From Tanytarsus gracilentus (taxonomy: Eukaryota > Arthropoda > Insecta > Diptera > Chironomidae): DNA of 64,000 nt. Shown one piece after another: positions 12,129 to 24,083 of the stretch; the first letter of the stretch is position 1; every line of letters starts with the position of its first letter. The DNA lies in assembly GCA_038502055.1 (NCBI GenBank), contig JAXRKN010000030.1:62001-126000 (forward strand), given 5' to 3'. Both the position numbers and the translations under genes were made by a program. The notes below the pieces were generated by a model that worked only from the letters and a program-made list of their open reading frames with translations, had not been told where the DNA came from and ran no database searches.

Positions 12129-15100
12129 AATTTATTAATATTACTTTGTCCTCAAGTTTCTTCTGTTCATGTTACAGTTATCGTCAACACTTTCCGCAGT
12201 TTGCATTGCCCATTTTGTTGAACAAAAAAATTTATCACAAAACTCCATTTTCATTCCTGCATGTGGAGTTCTATGCCACTGGGTGTTCATTTCGATAGCA
12301 CAAAAGCGACTGCAGTAACAACAACGCAGGAAGAGTTTTCAACCCGTCTCGCGTTCCCATTTTTCGAAGCATAAATTCAGAGCAACTAAGTGGGTGGTTT
12401 AAAATTGCGATTTTCAGTTCAGCCCACAACTGGCAAAAATCCTCTTCCTGTTTCAGTCTGGTTAGTAGATAGAAGGTGGATAGGGAAAATCGATAATTTT
12501 GTCTGGAGTAGAAGGGAAAATGGAAAAATGGGTTGGAAATTATTAGCTCGAGAATGATTCTTTAGATTTTATCGAAATATACAAAAAAAACTAGTTTTTT
12601 TGTTGTTATTTAATTTATCATAAAGAATTTGCATTCCATCAAACCCTTTCAACATTTTTCTGCCTCGTGTATCACAATGTTGAAATCTCACAAGCCGAAA
12701 TCTTCTATTGGTCTCTTCTTCAACCTCCACACGCACAGTAAAAACGAAAAAGCTTCTTTATCCAGTGCGTGTGGCTTAACGCACAAAAGAAGAAATTTTT
12801 ATCGTCCTTGAACGTAGGAAAAATCTTTGAATTTGAGATGAGATGCGTGTCACGAGCATACTCGAGAATGTCCTTGAACTCGCAAGAAAGGAAGTCTTGA
12901 TTCGTAGATGATGTAATGGAAACGGAAGAAAAATTATTTGCAGGGAAGTTTTAATTTGTAAATTGAAAATTTGATTTTTAAGAAAAAAAAGTGAATTTTG
13001 CATCAAAAAATTATATTTTACCTCTTTAAATTTTAAAAAAAATTAAACACTTTCAATCTCATCTTCATTAATAACCTTCACCATTAAAAACTCTCTAAGC
13101 CTTATATTAAGTTCATCAACCTCATCAAATTCATTTCTCTCTTAAAATTTCCTCTCAGCTATCAAATCGCCATGAAATCAGCAGCGCTTACCATAAGCGA
13201 CATCCGAAAAAGAGTTTTGTTCCCCCACCGAGAGATTTCACTCTCACTCTGCTAAATATTTCAACATAAAAGCCTCTCTCACTCACTCATGATCAGAGCT
13301 AATGTCAATGGCATTAGAAATGCCTCAAAGAAATCCGCAGCGCAATGAACCCGATGTAGGTCACTAGCATGTTTCACGTTTCACTTTCTTTCACCAATTT
13401 CTTTCGCTGTGAAAGAAATTTCACCCAAAACGCAATGCCATGAGAAAAAAATGAAAGTGAAAATATAAAAGTAAAATTTTAATGCCTCGTTTTGGATTTT
13501 GTTAAATGATTTTTTTGGATTGAAAGTGAATTGTGAGGTGGGTTAATGGGTAAGTAATAATTGAAAAGTGTTTTGATTAAAAATTGAGTATATAAGGAAA
13601 CTTTTATGATGGAAATTAACTGCTGAGTTAAATGATTTTATAAAAAAATTAATAAAGGTTGGAAAATTTTGACTAAAAATAAAAATAATTAAGATAAAAC
13701 AACAAAAAAAAGCCCTAACATTATTTTTCAATCGAACTTTAAAAATTTTAAAATATAAATAATTTATTAAATTTTAAAATTTTTGTTTTTTTTAATCTTT
13801 GAATTTTTTTAAAATATTGAAACTTTAACTTTTCAAAATTTCAAAACTTTTTTGACTTTTTAGATTCTTGATTGAATCACGCAAGCAATATAATAAATTT
13901 CTCACAACTAAAAAATATTATTTATCCATGATTCACAAGCCTTCCTCAACACATTTTTAATCCAATTTCTAACCTCCAATTCAACTGTAACTCTTTACAA
14001 ATTTTTTTTCAACTCTTCAACAATTTTTTTCTTCAATTTCTTTTTTACTCATTTCTTCTCTCAATTCACCTTTCTATTTCACCTTCTTCGCATTTCCATA
14101 AACTAAGCTTCGCTCGAGTGCTGATGGTACAATGACCTGGTAATTGAATGAAACACACACAAACGGAGTTTGTGTTTTTTTAACCAATTAACTTCGTTCC
14201 CTCATTCCACAATTTTCCACATTTTGTAACGATCGAAGATCAGCGCAAAAAATTGTTCTCGTTGATGTTGTTTTGAGTTCTTAGCGTTTGTACTGTTTAG
14301 CAGAATTCTTTTTATTTTGAGGTCAATGTCTTTGAGGACGAGGAACGTGTGGAATGGAGAAGTTGTAGAAGCTTTTGTGAGTTCGCGATCATTTAAATTG
14401 AGATTGTTGACGTTGGAAGGGTTTGGAAGTTTAACAGCTGGAGTTTGTACTAAATTTATTTTTTTGCTATTAAGTATAATCTCAAAAAAATGTAAACTTT
14501 AAATTATGGTGACCACAAATTATTAGAAAAAAAAATGTAAAATTGAAATTTTCTTAAAAATATCATGGTTAACTTTAAATACTTCCATTTTCTACCTCAA
14601 TTTACTTCAATTAAAAAATTCAAACCATAAAAATGTTAACAGTTAATTTCACATTTTCGCCAATCTAAACAATTGCTCAAACTTCACTTTTTAATAACCT
14701 TCACTTTTAAGCTTGAAAATCTTCATGCATTTTTTGCTGAAAATTTTTTTTTAATTGCGCTCGTTTTTATCAAAATTGTAAATTAAAATTTTTTATATAC
14801 TTTCAGTTTTTTCTTTTTTGATGAAGAGTTAAAAGTGAAAATTTTGATAAAGATTGAAAGTTAATAAAATAATAATTTCTAATGTAATTAATCTCATCTT
14901 AATTACATCAAAGTCTCTCTCCACACATTTCCTCCTTCATTACATTGACCTCCCTCTAGAGAACATCGAAGGTCAATCAATCTAATATAAAACTCCTATT
15001 CAACCCTCAAATTGTCCAATAAAATATTGAGTAAGAGAGAAAGAGAATGAACCAAAGTTGAAATTGAAACTGAAAAATCCATCAAGAGAATTTCAAAAGC

Positions 15101-15415
15101 TCTTTCGAACCGAGAGAGCAAAATTTCTCTAAGACGAGTTTTACACTGTCCGACATGAATACATTGAAAATTGAATGTCTACATGTGGAGGGATGGAGTG
15201 TAAAATTTTCATGGAACAAGGTTACGAAAGAAATTAAATTGTTGGCGGTCAAGGGCAAAATGATTGTTGACTCAATAGTTCGAATGTAAAGTTTTAAAAT
15301 AGGTCAAGGATTATTAACTTTAATTTAAAAAAATAATTAAATATTTCCAGCAAGACAGTTATTATTTTTTTAAATTAAAGAATTATATGTTTTAATATTT
15401 TTCATCCAGCAAGAC
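12129..15415. other. A/T-rich spacer
   Basis: No supportable exon on either strand. The stretch 12150-12480 is less A/T-rich than the rest and may be regulatory or an old repeat fragment. The stretch from about 13700 to 14900 is extremely A/T-rich. The poly(A) signal of the lectin/DM9 gene (AATAAA on the minus strand, 15416-15421) marks its right border. Confidence 0.45.
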
Positions 15416-15472
15416 TTTATTTATAACTTCAAAAAATAAATAATTCAAACATATAGATATGAGGGTGCTTAC

Positions 15473-18400
15473 TTAAACATATTCGCAGAAATATTGATAT
15501 TCAGTTGTACAATCCTCGTCAAAAATTGTAAATCCATTACCACTTGATTTAAGTACTAAGCAAGTGTTGCCTGCTGTTCGATTAGCTGGAACAGCTTCAC
15601 TAAAAAGTGGCTTCATTGTTGGATTTTTAACATACCAATTCCCATCAGTCGAATTGAATTGACCATTGATTCTAAAAATTACTGGTCTCGGAAATCTGGA
15701 AGCAAATGCACATGCTGCAGCGTGATCTTCAGCAGTTAAGATTGAGAAAAGCTCCATATTGTAATTTCGGCAATTATTTATCGCTGAGGGGTAATTGTCA
15801 TCACTAAATCCTCCAAATTTGCAAAACGTTTTTATGTAAGTTCCATTTTCGTTTATTAGAGGCCAAGCATAAGTGCAGATACTGGGTGGATTGTTAAGTT
15901 GATAAACTGGTGGATTTTGAGCGCAGGTTAAAACCTCATAACCAATGTTTATATAAATTTCCTCGGCAGTTCTAGGAAATAAGAGAGCTTAAAGAAGAAA
16001 AATAAATTTAGCATTATTAAAACTTAAAAATTAAATTTTTTAAAGATTTTTAAATGTTTTATTTCTTACAAAAGCCTTACCGTTATTTCTTTCCTTTTCA
16101 ATTTTCCCCAAAAAAGTTGTTCCGGTGTTTAAAAACCGACCAAAGTAAAAAGTCTTGCCTCCACTCGAAACCGAAAGAGCAGTCGTGATGGTGTTCATAT
16201 AATTCAGACTCGTGGGAATCCAAAGAAGATTTGGATGATCACGAAGGTAAAAAAGTCCTGTTGTGTTATAAATAACTGAGGCATTGCAGCTAAAATATCC
16301 TCCTGGTGTTGGTTGAGTGACCATGAGCCTAGCTGGACATTTAGATAAACCGTTACAAGCTGAATTGTCTCCATAACCAACATAGACTGGTTCTCTATTC
16401 AAGAAGAATCCTCCAAGAACGCCTTTACTGATTACATCAGGGCTTGTGATGTCAAAAGGTTCAAAAGTTCCTAAAAAATTCATGATTTTTAAAAAATCAG
16501 AACAAATTAGCTAAAATGTTTACCACACGGCGGCAGTTGTGTTTTGCATGTCAAAACTTCATAGCTTGAGTTGACTTCCTTGTATATAGTTTTGTCAGTA
16601 TAGCTCAAAATTCCGGTGGCATAATTTAGTCGACCTAAAAAAAATTAAACTCAATTTTAATTTAACTTTAATTTCTATATTCTCACCCAACAAATAGAAA
16701 CCATTAACGAGAACTCTTCCATATCTCATTTGATACATGTCATAGTTATGAGTAATTTGACCATCGATATTTCTTAAAGTTGACGCATTTGTAGGAACCC
16801 AAGTTAGATCAGGATGATAAGTTAAATAATATGCTGAAATTTTGTCATTTTTTTCGACACCACTGCACGGCATCCAAGCTCCAGTGTAAGATGGAAATGT
16901 TGAGATGTATCCAGTGCTGAGAGTCATATCGGTGACACAACTGTTTGAATTGCCAAAACCAACATATTGAGGTGAACCCCACGTTGCATCTTTGTTACTT
17001 ACACCCGAATAAAAACCATTTATGGCAGGGTTTGATGTATTATTGATTGAATTAACTTCAAGAAAAGTTCCTAAAAAATAAAAAATAAATTAAAATGAAG
17101 TAAATTTTAAATAAATAAAATAGAAATTACCACAACTTCCGACTGGATTTAAATCAAGCTGATCCATGATTTCACTTTCAATATATTCACATAATACTCG
17201 ATTAGTTTCATTGCAAGGCCTTCCCTGTAAAACTCCACCCACATAAGCCAAACAGGATCCAGTTGAAATTGTTGGAATTAAATCACTGATTAGAGGTGAT
17301 GCTTCAGGTCCAACTTTCCAAATTCCAGCTGCATCTTTCAAACCAGAGATGAAAAAAACAATTGGCGCTGTTGAGTATTTTGAAACCGCTGCTTTAAGTG
17401 CATTCAAATCATCGGTTGTTCGTACAACATAAGGATTACTCAAGCAGGCAGCTTTTGCAACTGAATTTTCCAATAAAAAATCCATAAAACAAGTATTCTT
17501 CAAATATTTGCCACTTGGAGTTCTGCATGCTGTCGGATTTTGACAATTCATTGGTCCTGGATTTAGTGGAGCTGAATTTTTTTTAAACTCACAGTAAGAA
17601 TTCCAAGTTGTTAAGCTGCAGTTGACAGCTCTAAATGTAAATTTAGTTGCAACTTGATAAACATTTAAGCATCGACCCGACATCATTAGTGTTGGAATTG
17701 CGGAGGTAAAAAGTTTCTGATTGCCAACCAACCAAGCTCCATTTGATGCTTGCGTTCCGTCAATGTTAAAGTAGGAAGATCCTGAAATTTTGTTGAATGC
17801 AAACGCGGCTTGAATAAGTGCCGTGTAGTCATCGACATTGACGACTTGATAAAGAGTCATTCCAATTGATTTGCAAGATTCTTGAGCAGTTGCAAAGTTG
17901 GTTAAATTTGAAATTTTGCAGACAGTTTTGTAGTAGCCATTTTCAGTGAAGACATCTTGGACAGCGTCACAAATTCCAGTCATTAATGATAGCTGAATTT
18001 GACTCACTTTATTGATGGCTGCATCAAGCGCATTTGAATAAACTGTGAATTGATTTATGACATTCCAAGTAGCATTGATGGCTTCACCAACAACACCTGA
18101 CGCTCCAACTTTCCTTGATGATGTCACTGATGCCGAAGAATTGATTAGTTCCTTCAGGTTATTTTCTATTTCCGATTTATTTTTTTTTGAATCTTCGAAA
18201 CTGAAACTGTATTGTTCTTTTTTTGACGAACAAATTTTAATTTTTTTATAACTTGCTCCATCAGTATCGGGAATTATTGGCCATTTAAGATTGGGTGAAT
18301 AGTCATCGGCGTCGTCTGTTTTATCGAATGTTAAGGACATTTTTTGAAGAGCTACTTTAACATCAACTGAAGAGCCAACTTTCTTTGCTTCGACTGAATT

Positions 18401-19132
18401 TAATGCATTCATTACTTTTTGCTTTGCGATATATGTCAAATTTAAAACTTTTGCTTCCTCTTGTTTTAAGTTGTCATCAATTTTGCTGCCATCGGATGCG
18501 AATGGTGTACTTAAACCTGAACAGTTGTTTGAGGCATTTTCAAGGTTGAGATAATTTTTCAAGTTGACCGAGAAGGTTCTGGATGTACTTAAAACTCCGA
18601 AATATCTCCAAAACTCATGCAAAACTGTTGATGATCGATTGAAGAATGTCAGCATTAGAAATTCCTTGGTCCACGCAAATTGAAGTGGTTTAAAATTCTT
18701 CTGAAAGTTTTTGACAATTTCTGATCTGCTTTGATAATGAATTGTTGAATTTTCCTTTAATATTCTGATCATCCTTTCGACTTTCATGATTTGAAATGCA
18801 GCGAAAAATGATCGAATGCTGATACATTGACAAGCTGTTGAGTCAGTGCAGAAAGTTATTTTTTCGAAGTTTTTAATAAATTGAACGTCATTCGTTAGAT
18901 TGATGAAATTTAAGACAGAAGTTGAAAAGTCCGGCGTGAGTTTTCGATCTTTAAGATTATTGCTGGCAGATTTCGCTGTAACGATGCAATTTGAAGAAGC
19001 TGTGGCAAGTTTTAATTCTTGTTGAATCAAAAGATTTAAAGATTTTGACGACTCTGACTCGACTAATGACACGTTGAGAGCCCCATTTGATAAAGAAAGT
19101 ATCGTTGAGAGAAATAGTAAGCTCGACTTCAT
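15473..19132 (-). CDS. Secreted C-type-lectin-like / DM9-like multidomain protein (1133 aa, 5 exons)
   Basis: Exons on the minus strand: 19132-17131, 17070-16687, 16634-16524, 16470-16081 and 15987-15473. All joins are GT-AG and in frame. Residues 1-18 are a signal peptide. Residues 19-390 are unrecognised, helical-looking and rich in N-glycosylation sites. Two divergent C-type-lectin-like domains follow (about 395-517 and 540-652; ending WNSYCEF and NRVLCEYIE). Then come two DM9/DUF3421-like domains: residues 669-835 (QYVGFG, LTWVPTN, SSYEVLTC) and 836-985 (VYVGYG, LLWIPTS, FYFGRFL, GYEVLTC). A third lectin-like domain ends the protein (about 995-1133, TTEYQYFCEYV). No EPN/QPD or WND calcium-sugar motif is visible, so the lectin folds may not bind sugar in the classical way. 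DM9 proteins are known mannose-binding recognition proteins in some invertebrates. An immune or gut-lumen recognition role is inference. AATAAA lies 50 bases past the stop. Confidence 0.75.
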
Positions 19133-19152
19133 CTTTTGGTTGTTGAATGAAG

Positions 19153-22100
19153 AATAAATTTATGAATGATTTGTTTTAAAATGTAAGCACAATGTGACAT
19201 TTTTAATATTCTGTTAAATTTGACAAGCAAAAAAAAGTTGAAAATTGAGCTGACATAAAAATTCATGTTGTTAATGATCTTGTTTTAAATTTTGGCAGTG
19301 CTGAAATTCAAGGGCTGATAACTCTCAAAAGTACAAAAATGGAAAATTAATTAAATTAAGTGTATTATTAAAATCTTCGAAAAAATTTTACTCAACAAAC
19401 AAAATGAAATAAAAAGTGTCGATGACATTTTATTCTCGCGATTAAATCGTGCACACAAAAAAGTTGCAATTGATGTTTTATTGTGACACAATTACTTTTC
19501 GTGTATTTTTCTTTGTGGAAGTCTTTTCATTTTCGATAAGATTGAGGAAAAAAATGTTTTGTAGGTTTATTTTTTGATCACGAATAATTTTGTTGTTTGA
19601 TAAGAAAGTGAAGTGGATTAAATTGAATGCAATTGTGGTGCTTTGGTATCAATGACCTAGTTCAAGGATTCTAAAAAAATTTAAACTGCAAGTAAAATTT
19701 TAATTGTTAATTGTAGAGTTTAAAATTTTTTAAATATGTTTTGAAATTTTTTAGCAGAGATGGGCAATTTTTTTTACAATTTAAAAGGCTTTTTAGAATT
19801 TTTTTAAAATTTTTCTAAAATATCCAAAATAAAAATTTCTAACTCACAAAATCCCCACATTCATCTAATACATTAAAACTCAATCTTCTTCTCCGGCATT
19901 GTCGATCTTACTTTATGGTCAAGGACAATATGCCAATAAACTCTGCCTTAAGCTTACTCAGAACAACGCAGAAACAGAAACTAAGCGCTAAAAATGAAAA
20001 GAAAAAAACATAAAAAGACGAAGAACTGACCGACCATAAGTTATGCAATCAATGTTCGTTTCCAAAGTTTTTTCGTCAAGAGTTATAAAATTAAAATTGG
20101 TAATTATAAATGTTTAAAATTAAATAAAATTTAAACTCGATCGTCACTTCATAACATAAACTCGATCCATGCCGAACATTTTGTTCCTCTCTTGCGTATG
20201 CTCGTTCGGGTTTTTGTGCGAAACGATGACGCTTCAAGGTTGTTCGTTCGTTGACATTTTTTCCTCTACGCTCATAATCACGTTCGCGTTTTTTTAGCTT
20301 TTTTGGTTCTCTTCCCGTTTTTCGTATGTGAAACGTAAAAGAGAAGAAAAATTATGTGCGTGTATTCTAGCATGTTAAAATGAGTTGAATTGATGTATGA
20401 AAAAGCGAGTAAATGTTGTCGAAGTATGATTAAAATTCTTTATTTTTGCGGAAAAAATCCACGCGATTATTTTTAAATTATGACATTTGTCGTCTTTGTT
20501 AAATTATTTTAATCTTTTAATTAATTTTTATCTGTTTTGTTTAATTTTAAAAAATCTAGATTGTTAGAATAGGAAAGTGTTAGAGATTCACCGCCCTAGA
20601 AAAATTTCAAAACTTTAAATTAAATTTTTTTGCAGTTTTCTCAACAAATAATTTTTAAGTAAATTTTTTATTTTTAACGACACAAAATTATTTGCAGTGA
20701 TTTTTTAAAAGCTTTAAAGAGGTCTTTTGCCACAAAACTTTTGCTCCTCAAGTCTTTTGGTAAAAATTCAACAAGAGGATATTTTAAATTTTTCATAAAA
20801 AAATATCATTTCCTTTTAGAATTTAACCAGTCAACATAGTTTTCACTCATTTATTCTTTAACTCAACTTCTTCAAAATGAGTCAATTTTTATGTTTTATC
20901 CACAAATCGTGTTTAATTCATAAAGCAAGAAATAAAGATTGCAATTTTTTTTTCAACTTGCAACAGCATCGCAAAAACTGCAAACAAAAATTTAAATGCT
21001 GTATGGCTGCACAATTTACATAAATTTTCCTATTTTTATGGAGTATTTTCGCGCCCCTTGTCACCGCAGAAATCCTTCGGCAAGGAAAAACTTTTCAAGT
21101 TCACACGAGTAAAAATTTCCTTCCTCATTTTTCGCTCACCGACTCAAATTATGTCACACTAACATCACTGAAATCATATCGAAAGTGAACCAAAAGGAAA
21201 GTGAAATTTTTTCCGAAGTGAAAGAAAAAATATTAGACTGAGTGAGAGTTAAAATTTTATTTTTTGAGAGAGTGAAAATGAAACTAAAAAAGCTTTTGTG
21301 AGAGATTAAAAATAAGCTTACAGTTCCATTTTCCACAAATCGATTTTTCATTTGTCGCGCGAGGTATCAGAAATAGAAAATAAAAAATTATTCATGGTCA
21401 AGGATATACAAGGATTTGAATAAGGGAGGAGAAATGACGCCGGGACACGAAAGTTGAACGATAAGTTCTGAAATTTAGGACTTAATTTGTTGGGGACATA
21501 ATTTGTTGATCCAGTGCATAATTTTCTAACATTTTCACTAAAACTTGAATTTTTAAGGGCTTCAAAAAATTCTAATCGTTGAGATTTTTTTACTAAAATA
21601 TTTTTCAACTAGGCGGTGTAAAGCCCGGCAAGCTGCCCGTAATTTAAATGTTTGTTACATTCGTCACTCTATAATTTAATTTTTTTAACATGAAAACTTT
21701 GAAATATCCACATTCTATTAATTTCTTTGAAAATGAGATGAAGAATTTTTTTTAAAATTCGTCCAAGTTAAAATCTTCCAATTATTTGTTTCTTTTTAGT
21801 AAAAACAATGTATTTTTAACAAAAATATTTTTCGTTCTTTTTTTTATTAGTTTCACGATTTTATATTAAAACATGAACTTCGTAACTTTCAAAAAATAGT
21901 TTTTTTTTCACGATGTGTAAACCACGTCCTCAAAATTTTACCTGAAAATTTTAATGTTTTGAAAAAAAATGAGTGAAGATTAAAATTTCCTACCTAATTG
22001 AGATTTTTTTACTAAAATATTTTTCAATAAATTAAAACTCAACCTCATCCCAATATGTTTGGTCTCTAAACATACTCACAAATTCTATCATAAACAAAAA

Positions 22101-22989
22101 AAAAAAAAAAAATTTATTTAGATCAAGAAATCGAAAAAATTAAAAAAAAATTAATTGGCAGTTTTAGAAATTTAAAAATTGGAGCTTTGAGTTTTTTAAA
22201 AAATGCGTCAAAAAATTGAGAGCTTAATAAAATAATTTCAGCATTTTAAAATTTAAATCTCTGATTTCAACTGTTTTTATTTTTAGAAAAAAACTTCTAG
22301 CTCATCATAAAATTTTCCCATCTCGAATTCTAAATGTGAATGATCTCGCTCTTGCTAACCTTGAAGTGAGCATAAAAATATCTGCACAGTGTGCATAAAC
22401 GACAGAAACGATCATGTCTGGGGCAGCAGAGAGAAAAAAGTGCAATTGACGTTTAAAGTTGTGTTGGTGAGAATTGGAAGTAGAAAAGAATGAAGAGAAA
22501 ATGATTAAAAAATCGTCTTAAGCGCGAGTTGATTGCACTAGGTTAGTTAAATAAAATGACAGAAAACTTTTATTTGATTCAAAAATTGTCATTTAAATTT
22601 CATTAAAAAAACGTCAATTTTATTTCATTCAATTTAATTCATTGTCAATTTTTATGCAACCAGACTGCAGACGTCGTTACAATGTAAAAAATCAAAATAA
22701 CAAATTTTCAGCTGCAATTTGCGAGTCGCAATGCAAATCATCAAAAAAATTTACCCTAAAATGTCGGTCATGGAATTTTGAAGCAGACACGCGTTGGAAA
22801 CTTTCAAACCAAAAACATCCACTTTTGTCTACGATCGTTTACTTTGCAAACTCGACCATTAGTAAACATCGAAAACGTGCGATGAAACATGACCGGGAAT
22901 TCGTTTAATGATTATGCAATCAGAATTTTTTAAACGAGTCATTACTGACGTTCAACACCCTAAAAATTGATGATTGTGAATTAAATTTT
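19153..22989. other. Long spacer upstream of the lectin/DM9 gene
   Basis: No supportable gene. Noted content: a less A/T-rich patch at about 20160-20340 with several CG dinucleotides; a G+C-rich scrap at 21611-21642; a 29-bp direct repeat (21580-21608 and 21999-22027); and a poly-A run of 17 (22096-22112). A minus-strand open frame at 21348-21608 overlaps one copy of the direct repeat and has no convincing features. Confidence 0.45.
21580..22027. repeat. 29-bp direct repeat pair
   Basis: Two identical 29-base stretches, beginning TGAGATTTTTTTACTAAAAT, lie at 21580-21608 and 21999-22027, 419 bases apart in the same direction. The sequence is simple and A/T-rich, but 29 identical bases is more than expected by chance. 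It could mark the edges of an old insertion or a local duplication. Confidence 0.5.
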
Positions 22990-23285
22990 ATAGCTCCGCT
23001 TTATACTAATTTTGGATTCCTCCAAAACCAATTTTCAACCGCTTGTGCAAAGACATTACGCAGAGCCCTTTTAAATCATCAAATGATCTTACTTTCTTAC
23101 AATCATAACTCAAGAACGGCTGGTTGGATTTGACTCGGGTTTTTAGCTAAATATCGAATTTCGGCTGTAGTTGTGCAAGAAGTAATACGTTTTGTGATGT
23201 GACCCTCTAATGACCCTCCGTGGGTGCAAAAATGTCCTATTTTATGCAACTTTTTTCTCGTATGGCTTCATACACCTCGTTCAAC
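22990..23285 (-). mobile_element. Truncated inverted copy of the 10852-12128 element
   Basis: Read on the minus strand, this matches the last part of a 120-bp unit (GTTCAACGA...ATGAAGCCATA) followed by the unique 3' body: AGGACATTTTTGCAC, CTTCTTGCACAACTA, CCGTTCTTGAG, and the terminal GCGGAGCTAT. It lacks the tandem array and the other end, so it is a 5'-truncated copy. The two copies differ at many bases, which means this is not a recent insertion. Confidence 0.85.
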
Positions 23286-24008
23286 CAAGTATTCAAAAAG
23301 TTAAACAAAAAACGTTTTGAAATTTTTAAAATGATAATAAATTCAAAGTGTTGATAATTTTGATAAAATTTAAAAAATTTAAGTCTCAATGTTTTGAAAA
23401 AAGTCTCAAAAATTATTAAAAATCAAAAAAAATTGAAATCAAAATTTAAAATTTCTAAAATCTCAAAATTTTTAAAATTACAAAAAATATTTTGTTTGTT
23501 TCTCGAATGATTCGATTTCTATAGAAATTATCTAAGACAGTGAAGTTTTTGAATCTATGCACGTAATAAAGTCTGGAAAATCATCTTTGTCCATGGATTT
23601 TGGATGTCGGCAAAATATCTACAGAACAAAATGTCAAAATTGTAAATTAAAAAACATGTATTAAAATTAGTCACCATCTCAAATTTCACCTCACTCAACA
23701 TTTTAAGGTCTTTAAACCTTAACCACACAACTAAAAAAAATTTCCACCTCTTCTAATTCAATTAACAAGGAAGCAAATTTTTTCTCTCACTTCTAGTTTC
23801 AACTCAGCTTCGAGCACGTGCATACGCGTTTAGGATCAATTTCACGGAATTTGTTTTTAATTAAATTAATCTCTAGAGAAAAGTGTGTTAATAATCGTCG
23901 ATGCGCATGTGAGAGATGTCTCGTGGCATTAATCCATAACTTTAGTAAACATTTTTATTTTTTCGTTGGTCGTCTTCAATCACACACGCTGCAGTTTTAC
24001 ATTTTTGC
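23286..24008. other. Spacer upstream of the carboxylesterase
   Basis: A/T-rich sequence with no exon that I can support. A plus-strand frame at 23818-24015 reaches the TATA-like site of the esterase and is most likely chance. Confidence 0.4.
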
Positions 24009-24017
24009 TATATAATA
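24009..24017 (+). promoter_or_regulatory. TATA-like element of the carboxylesterase
   Basis: TATATAATA lies 67 bases before the esterase ATG at 24084. Transcription would start roughly 25-35 bases downstream, leaving a short 5' UTR. Assigned by sequence and position only. Confidence 0.4.
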
Positions 24018-24083
24018 ATAACTGCTGATGGCTATCGAATGTACATTCTACTTCCGAACTTCATTGAGTTGAGATCGAAAAAA

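Noticed and set aside
15971..15988. Acceptor TTTCCTAG giving a shorter fifth exon in the lectin/DM9 gene
   Set aside because: It puts the exon out of frame and meets a stop within eight codons. The acceptor 17 bases upstream (TTTAAG before 15987) keeps the frame and the DM9 motif.
21348..21608. 86-residue minus-strand frame
   Set aside because: No domain, signal peptide or convincing splice sites, and it includes one arm of the 29-bp direct repeat.
24039..24083. Upstream in-frame ATG of the carboxylesterase
   Set aside because: Starting there would put a polar 15-residue extension before the signal peptide; the ATG at 24084 gives a normal one.
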